Below are positions 59,697-64,000 of a DNA stretch of 64,000 bases, piece after piece. Where the stretch lies: the NCBI RefSeq assembly GCF_001412215.1, contig NZ_LLWP01000005.1, positions 450,975 to 514,974 on the forward strand, in the 5' to 3' direction. The translations under genes and the position numbers were made by a program. Source of the stretch: Pedobacter sp. Hv1 (lineage in GTDB: Bacteria; Bacteroidota; Bacteroidia; Sphingobacteriales; Sphingobacteriaceae). The notes beneath the pieces were generated by a model that worked only from the letters and a program-made list of their open reading frames with translations, was not told where the DNA came from and did not search any database. How positions within the stretch are numbered: the first letter of the stretch is position 1; every line of letters starts with the position of its first letter.

Positions 59697-60986
59697 TTAA
59701 TAATGGCATTTACCACACTCTAAACCACCCAACATTGCTGGAGTAATTTTTTCGCCTTTTTTAATTTTCTCATGCGCTGCAATTACATTCGCATAGAAGG
59801 CATCATTTTTCTTACCAGAGATATCAGCATCTTTATGGCAGTTCACACACCATTTCATGGTTAATGGAGAATATTGATAAACTTCTTCCATTGTATTAAC
59901 TGGACCGTGACATGCAAAACATACTGGCTCATTTGGTTTTAAACCTTTTTCTTTACGGATAGCTTCCTCACCTACTACTACGTGTTGAGAGTGGTTAAAG
60001 TAAGCGAAATCTGGCAAGTTGTGTACACGTACCCACTCTACTGGTTTCTCTTTGCTCTTATCGTAAGTTTGTGTAGTTGGGTCGTAACCTAAAGCGGTAT
60101 ATATTTTTTGTATCTCAGGAGAAATTGAACCATTTTCTTGTATAGCTTGAACACTTTTGTGACAGTTCATACAAACGTTTAACGAAGGAATGGTTGAGTT
60201 TTTAGATTTAAATGCACTGGTATGGCAATATTGACAATCGATCTGATTGATCCCTGCGTGTAACTCGTGAGAGAATTTAATTGGTTGTACCGGCTGATAA
60301 CCAGTGTGAACACCAGTATCCCACATGCCCATCCAACCGAATGAACCTAATACCATTACTAAACACAGCACAAAGAAAAACACAAATTTCTTGTTTTTGA
60401 ATAAGCCTTTAACGCCAACTGCAAGAGAAACTTTTTCTTCTTCAACAATGTCAATACCTTGTTTTTGAAGAATTAAACGCTCTAACATTTTTACTGCACG
60501 GCCTAATACTACCAAAATCACAATAGAAAGAATGATAATGGCAATTACACCAGCAATAGAAAGGCTTGAAGCACCTTCATCTTTTACAGCAGCTCCAACT
60601 TCTGCAACTTTCTTAGGCTCTCCTACTTTAGCATATGCGATGATGTTTTTAATCTGATCATCAGTTAATGTAGGGAAAGTTGTCATTTCCGTTGGTTTCA
60701 ACTTTGCCGCTTCAATTGCTTGCTTGTCGCCAGAATCAACCAAAGCTTTCCAGTTTTTAATCCATTTAATTGCCCATGCTTCATCAAGCTCATTCAATTT
60801 TGGTGTCAAAGCCGGACCAGTAGATTCACGATCAAGGTTATGACAAGAAGCACATTTATTTTTAAATAATGTTTTACCTTCTACTAAATCCTGCGCTTGA
60901 GTAACTGTTACAATTAAAAAAGATAAGGACGCAAAAATGAATGCTGACTTCCAAACCTTCTTAAATTTTAATGAGATATTCCTCAT
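59697..60986 (-). CDS. actA: Alternative Complex III multiheme cytochrome c ActA, with fused N-terminal cytochrome domain
   Basis: First subunit of ACIII. The 429-residue protein has a signal sequence (~14-31), an N-terminal cytochrome c domain with CASCH at Cys45 (TLFKNKCASCHNLDRESTGPAL, ending with LTDDQIKNIIAYAK), a transmembrane helix (~147-163, IAGVIAIIILSIVILVV), a further membrane helix (~202-222), and a C-terminal pentaheme part with CQYCH, CMNCH, CFACH, CVNCH and CGKCH. That gives six C-x-x-C-H sites; the textbook ActA has five. It heads the leftward act-cta unit. Confidence 0.95.
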   Translation of the reverse strand: MRNISLKFKKVWKSAFIFASLSFLIVTVTQAQDLVEGKTLFKNKCASCHNLDRESTGPALTPKLNELDEAWAIKWIKNWKALVDSGDKQAIEAAKLKPTEMTTFPTLTDDQIKNIIAYAKVGEPKKVAEVGAAVKDEGASSLSIAGVIAIIILSIVILVVLGRAVKMLERLILQKQGIDIVEEEKVSLAVGVKGLFKNKKFVFFFVLCLVMVLGSFGWMGMWDTGVHTGYQPVQPIKFSHELHAGINQIDCQYCHTSAFKSKNSTIPSLNVCMNCHKSVQAIQENGSISPEIQKIYTALGYDPTTQTYDKSKEKPVEWVRVHNLPDFAYFNHSQHVVVGEEAIRKEKGLKPNEPVCFACHGPVNTMEEVYQYSPLTMKWCVNCHKDADISGKKNDAFYANVIAAHEKIKKGEKITPAMLGGLECGKCHY

Positions 60987-61068
60987 AATGAGTATTTTAT
61001 GCTATTTTTTGAAATAAATTTTCGATCTGAGCGTTGTGTTGGCCGATAGCCCCTCAGAAAGATTGGAA

Positions 61069-61076
61069 CAAAAGTA
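61069..61076 (-). promoter_or_regulatory. Promoter box of the act-cta operon
   Basis: The minus strand reads TACTTTTG, an exact TAnnTTTG box, 82 bases before the actA ATG. A TTG (plus-strand CAA at 61093-61095) lies 16 bp upstream, a bit close for a -33 box. Confidence 0.5.
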
Positions 61077-61164
61077 AAATTTATTAAGTTACCAATGACA
61101 TATTAATGACAGTGAAATACAATTTATAATCATTCTAAATTATTGCATTTTCTGCCCTAAACAT

Positions 61165-61200
61165 AAAAAAATCAACAATTTTTAAAAAACTGCTGATTTT
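61165..61200 (-). terminator. Intrinsic terminator after the deoxyhypusine-synthase-like gene
   Basis: On the minus strand AAAATCAGCA pairs with TGTTGATTTT (one G-U pair) around a U/A-rich loop and is followed by a run of Us (A run 61165-61171). It lies 40 bp past the stop codon and upstream of the actA promoter. Confidence 0.7.
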
Positions 61201-61239
61201 CTTACGCTTATCTTTTGGATAAGAATTTTGTAAATTAAA

Positions 61240-62220
61240 TTACATTTTTAATATCCAAGCAAAAATCAATGGTGCTACAATTGTAGCGTCTGATTCTACA
61301 ATAAATTTAGGAGTATGGATGTCTAATTTACCCCAAGTGATCTTCTCGTTTGGCACCGCACCAGAGTAAGAACCATAAGAAGTTGTAGAATCTGAAATCT
61401 GGCAGAAATAGCTCCAGAAAGGGATATTCTCCATTTCCATGTCTTGATATAACATTGGTACCACACAGATTGGAAAATCGCCAGCAATACCTCCGCCAAT
61501 TTGGAAAAAGCCAATTCCTTTACCTGCAGAGTTAGCAATATACCAATCGGCTAACCAACCCATATATTCAATTCCACTTTTCATTGTAGTGGCTTTAATT
61601 TCGTTTTTCATTACATAAGAAGCGAAGATGTTACCCATGGTAGAATCTTCCCATCCTGGCACTACAATTGGCAGATTTTTTTCTGCTGCTGCCAGCATCC
61701 AAGAGTTTTTAGGGTCAATTTCGTAATATTGCTCTAAATCGCCACTTAATAACATTTTGTACATAAACTCATGTGGAAAATAACGTTCGCCAGCTGTATC
61801 TGCATCTTTCCAGATTTTATGGATGTGTTTTTGCAAACGACGAAAAGCTTCTTCTTCCGGGATACACGTATCTGTTACACGGTTGTAATGGTTTTCTAAC
61901 AAATCCCATTCATCTTGCGGACTTAGGTCGCGATAGTTTGGAACACGTTTATAATGAGAGTGCGCTACAAGGTTCATAATGTCTTCTTCCAAGTTTGCAC
62001 CTGTACAAGAAATAATCGAAACCTTATCTTGCCTGATCATTTCTGCCAAAGAGATTCCCAATTCTGCGGTACTCATTGCACCTGCAAGGGTAATCATCAT
62101 TTTTCCACCTTCATCTAAATGGGTTTCATAACCTTTAGCGGCATCCATCATTGCTGCTGCATTAAAATGGAGATAATTGGTCTCCATAAATTTCGATATC
62201 GGTCCTCTTGTTGTACTCAT
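61240..62220 (-). CDS. Deoxyhypusine synthase-like protein
   Basis: A 326-residue NAD-dependent enzyme of the deoxyhypusine synthase fold. GKMMITLAGAMSTAELGISLAEMIRQDKVSIISCTGANLEEDIMN matches the family start. IGFFQIGGGIAGDFPICVVPML holds the NAD-binding part, and SYSGAVPNEKITWGKLD carries the catalytic Lys298 (WGK) that forms the enzyme intermediate in eukaryotic DHS. Bacteria have no eIF5A, so the substrate must differ; homospermidine or another polyamine product is a reasonable possibility. A single gene with its own promoter (62243-62250) and terminator. Confidence 0.9.
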   Translation of the reverse strand: MSTTRGPISKFMETNYLHFNAAAMMDAAKGYETHLDEGGKMMITLAGAMSTAELGISLAEMIRQDKVSIISCTGANLEEDIMNLVAHSHYKRVPNYRDLSPQDEWDLLENHYNRVTDTCIPEEEAFRRLQKHIHKIWKDADTAGERYFPHEFMYKMLLSGDLEQYYEIDPKNSWMLAAAEKNLPIVVPGWEDSTMGNIFASYVMKNEIKATTMKSGIEYMGWLADWYIANSAGKGIGFFQIGGGIAGDFPICVVPMLYQDMEMENIPFWSYFCQISDSTTSYGSYSGAVPNEKITWGKLDIHTPKFIVESDATIVAPLIFAWILKM

Positions 62221-62242
62221 TTCGTATTTTTTTTGTTCGGCG

Positions 62243-62250
62243 CAAAAGTA
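62243..62250 (-). promoter_or_regulatory. Promoter box of the deoxyhypusine-synthase-like gene
   Basis: The minus strand reads TACTTTTG followed by CGCC, 22 bases before the ATG at 62220; an exact match to the TAnnTTTG box. No clear -33 element. Confidence 0.55.
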
Positions 62251-62259
62251 AGCATTTTA

Positions 62260-62881
62260 GCTTAACTGTTGAAATTGGTTGAGTTAATAATCAGATAGGT
62301 CTTGTTAAAGGTTTACGGCATCTTGTTCAATTGAAACAATTAACAAATTCAATAGCAGAAAAAACATGGCAATATAGCTATGGTTAAAATTCTGATAGCT
62401 TCTTTAAATATTGATTTTGCCCACATCAATGTGTTGACAATCCGCTTTCTTCAGTTTTAAACATACTTTTTTATCTTAAAGAGATACTATTTTATCCTAT
62501 AGTTAATTAATTATCTCACTAAGAAAACTATTCAATACTTTTAACACTAACAGGTATTCAAAACTAAGTTTTAGTTGCTGATGGCATAGATTAACGCTCT
62601 ATAAAGTCAGTGTTTATTTTAACCATAAAGCTACTTTATATGCATCGGCTCTTTACTCAATTACAGCTACTGCTGTATCTATTTCATACCATTTTACCTG
62701 ATAAGGCTTTTCGCCTTACCCCTATTTATAGTTTAAACAGAAGGTCAGCACCAAAATACAAGGCATTATGTTTATTCGATTAGCAATTTTCAATATTGTT
62801 TCACCTAATTCCAAAATGGTTGAATGCAACAGCAGATACCATTCAATACCCCTATCAAATTTACTGAATTAAATTAACGTT
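62260..62881. other. Gene-free spacer upstream of the Ig-like repeat protein
   Basis: About 620 bp of AT-rich sequence with no credible ORF on either strand. The only structure I see is a 6-bp hairpin TAAGGC-TTTTC-GCCTTA at 62702-62718 with a short U-rich tail, and runs of A/T. It presumably holds the promoter of the large rightward gene; no exact TAnnTTTG box was found close to the start. Confidence 0.6.
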
Positions 62882-64000
62882 ATGAATCCAATGCTACAAA
62901 GTGTAAATGACACCAATGTTATTACATCAATGTTCAAATCATTTAAAAGACATTTATTGTACCTCTTTGCAATAATTTTCTTTACCCTCCTGACTATTTC
63001 GAGTACTCAGGCACAAACTCAATTTTGGAGTGATACTTTTGAAGATACCGGAGCACCAAGTGCTGGAACAACACGTACACCTTCTTTAGATCAAGCATGG
63101 GGACCCACTCCATATGCTTATTATTTTATGCGGACGGATGGGACTAACCTTGCTTTGCAAGCACCTTTCCCTGAGCTTTGGGACACGTTTACAACCTACC
63201 AAAATTTTCAAGGAAGTAAATTTTGGGCAGGTGAAGATACCGATCGCGTAAGGACGGGATCAAATGTTTCTACCGATAAAATTCAGCAGATTGAATGGAC
63301 AGGTATCAATATCAGTGGAAAAACTGGGCTAAGCTTTAAAGGTTTGTTTGCTGCAAACTTAAATCACGGCTGGCAAAACATAACTTTCGGTGCTGCCTAC
63401 GATTTTTTAAGAGTAGAGTACAGTATCGATGGGGGCCCATGGACCAGAGTAGGCTCATTTGTTGGTGATGCAGCAGTAGGTAATGCAGGTTCTATATGTG
63501 AGGATACAGATGATGATAAAATTGGAGATGGACTTCTTAAACTTTCCAAAACTTTTCAGGAATTCACATGGCCGATCACTGGTACTGGAACAACGATGTC
63601 GCTCCGTTTTGTGGTAAGTGCAGATGGTGGTGCTACTCAAGAATTTGCAATCGACAATTTTCGTCTTTTCGAAACAGCAACACCAGCCGCAGTAATTACT
63701 GGCAACCCGCCCAACCGTACCATCTGTGCTGCAGGGAGTACAACGTTTGCGATGACGGCTAACAATGCTACTGGCTACCAGTGGCAGGTGAACACTGGTG
63801 GTGGTTTCGTTGACATTACCAATGGTGGTGTTTACAGCAATGCGACCACTTCTACCTTGACCATTACCGGTGCTACCGGAACGATGAACGGCTACACTTA
63901 CCGTTGCCGTGCGATCAGTGCCGGGGGCAATGCGAACACCAATGCTGCGACCTTGACTGTTTCGGCCATTACCGTTGCCGGTACCTCCAAGACGGATATT
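62882..64000 (+). CDS. Secreted Ig-like repeat protein, 5' part (runs off the window)
   Basis: An open frame of 373 codons continues to the window end. The start is ATG 62882 or, more likely, ATG 62930, which gives a clean signal peptide (MFKSFKRHLLYLFAIIFF...SSTQAQ). Residues ~50-270 form a beta-rich domain (FWSDTFEDTGAPSAGTTRTP, LRVEYSIDGGPWTRVGSFVG, FVVSADGGATQEFAIDNFRLFE) like MAM/laminin-G-like jelly rolls of Bacteroidota. From ~280 an Ig-like domain begins (RTICAAGSTTFAMTANNATGYQWQV, then GYTYRCRAISAGGNANTNAATLTV). Such proteins usually repeat this domain and end in a type IX secretion sorting domain, which would lie beyond the window. Adhesin function is an inference. Confidence 0.82.
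   Translation, partial: MNPMLQSVNDTNVITSMFKSFKRHLLYLFAIIFFTLLTISSTQAQTQFWSDTFEDTGAPSAGTTRTPSLDQAWGPTPYAYYFMRTDGTNLALQAPFPELWDTFTTYQNFQGSKFWAGEDTDRVRTGSNVSTDKIQQIEWTGINISGKTGLSFKGLFAANLNHGWQNITFGAAYDFLRVEYSIDGGPWTRVGSFVGDAAVGNAGSICEDTDDDKIGDGLLKLSKTFQEFTWPITGTGTTMSLRFVVSADGGATQEFAIDNFRLFETATPAAVITGNPPNRTICAAGSTTFAMTANNATGYQWQVNTGGGFVDITNGGVYSNATTSTLTITGATGTMNGYTYRCRAISAGGNANTNAATLTVSAITVAGTSKTDI

Noticed and set aside
62260..62881. Small RNA or riboswitch upstream of the large secreted protein
   Set aside because: Only a weak 6-bp hairpin is visible and no known riboswitch motif; not enough to support a call.

Overview
This window is a chromosomal segment from a Bacteroidota bacterium, most likely a Sphingobacteriaceae member close to Pedobacter (inference). 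The evidence is the T9SS/gliding core gldKLMN, an Alternative Complex III (act) operon joined to a caa3-type oxidase, an AtpB with a signal peptide and a long periplasmic N-terminus, AT-rich spacers, TAnnTTTG-type promoters, few visible Shine-Dalgarno sequences, and gene pairs typical of the phylum (hemD with a DUF4271 gene, DUF4286, DUF5690). I see no rRNA, tRNA, CRISPR array, transposase or prophage.

Layout. Positions 1-5.8 kb hold the leftward ATP synthase genes atpZ, an AtpI-like gene, atpB, E, F, H and A; atpG should lie just off the left edge. An 880-bp gene-free stretch inside this locus carries a diverged ~320-bp tandem duplication with a palindromic core. Positions 5.9-12.8 kb read rightward: a PorW/SprE-type T9SS lipoprotein, a class A penicillin-binding protein and uvrC. 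Positions 12.9-17.6 kb are gldKLMN (leftward). Next come hemD and a DUF4271 gene (leftward), then hemW, an SDR gene, a fasciclin protein, a JmjC/cupin protein and a DUF5690 transporter-like protein (rightward). From 24.7 to 31.5 kb lie an NTF2-like protein, a PfkB kinase, a VWA/MoxR-AAA pair, a membrane metallophosphoesterase and a UbiA-like protein.

Positions 31.5-38.3 kb are a leftward cluster transcribed in the order S9-peptidase-like lipoprotein, histidine kinase, OmpR-type regulator, GH31 glycosidase. The S9 protein has lost its catalytic Ser and His. Positions 38.5-41.2 kb carry a TPR protein, DUF4286 and rfbC. Positions 41.2-44.1 kb hold an OmpA lipoprotein and several small genes. Positions 44.2-61.0 kb are a nearly continuous leftward respiratory block, in transcription order actABCDEF, ctaC, ctaD, a terminator, ctaA, ctaB, two subunit III genes, subunit IV, a SCO-like gene and a DUF420 gene. 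It encodes quinol oxidation, electron transfer to cytochrome oxidase, and heme A synthesis and assembly; with the ATP synthase the window covers most of the end of oxidative phosphorylation. A deoxyhypusine-synthase-like gene follows, then a ~620-bp spacer and the 5' part of a secreted Ig-like-repeat protein that runs off the right edge.

Most genes are housekeeping. The observations most worth a second look are two apparent pseudoenzymes (the S9 protein and a SCO protein without copper ligands), promoter boxes so close to start codons that leaderless transcripts are expected, structured repeats inside operons, and a six-heme ActA.
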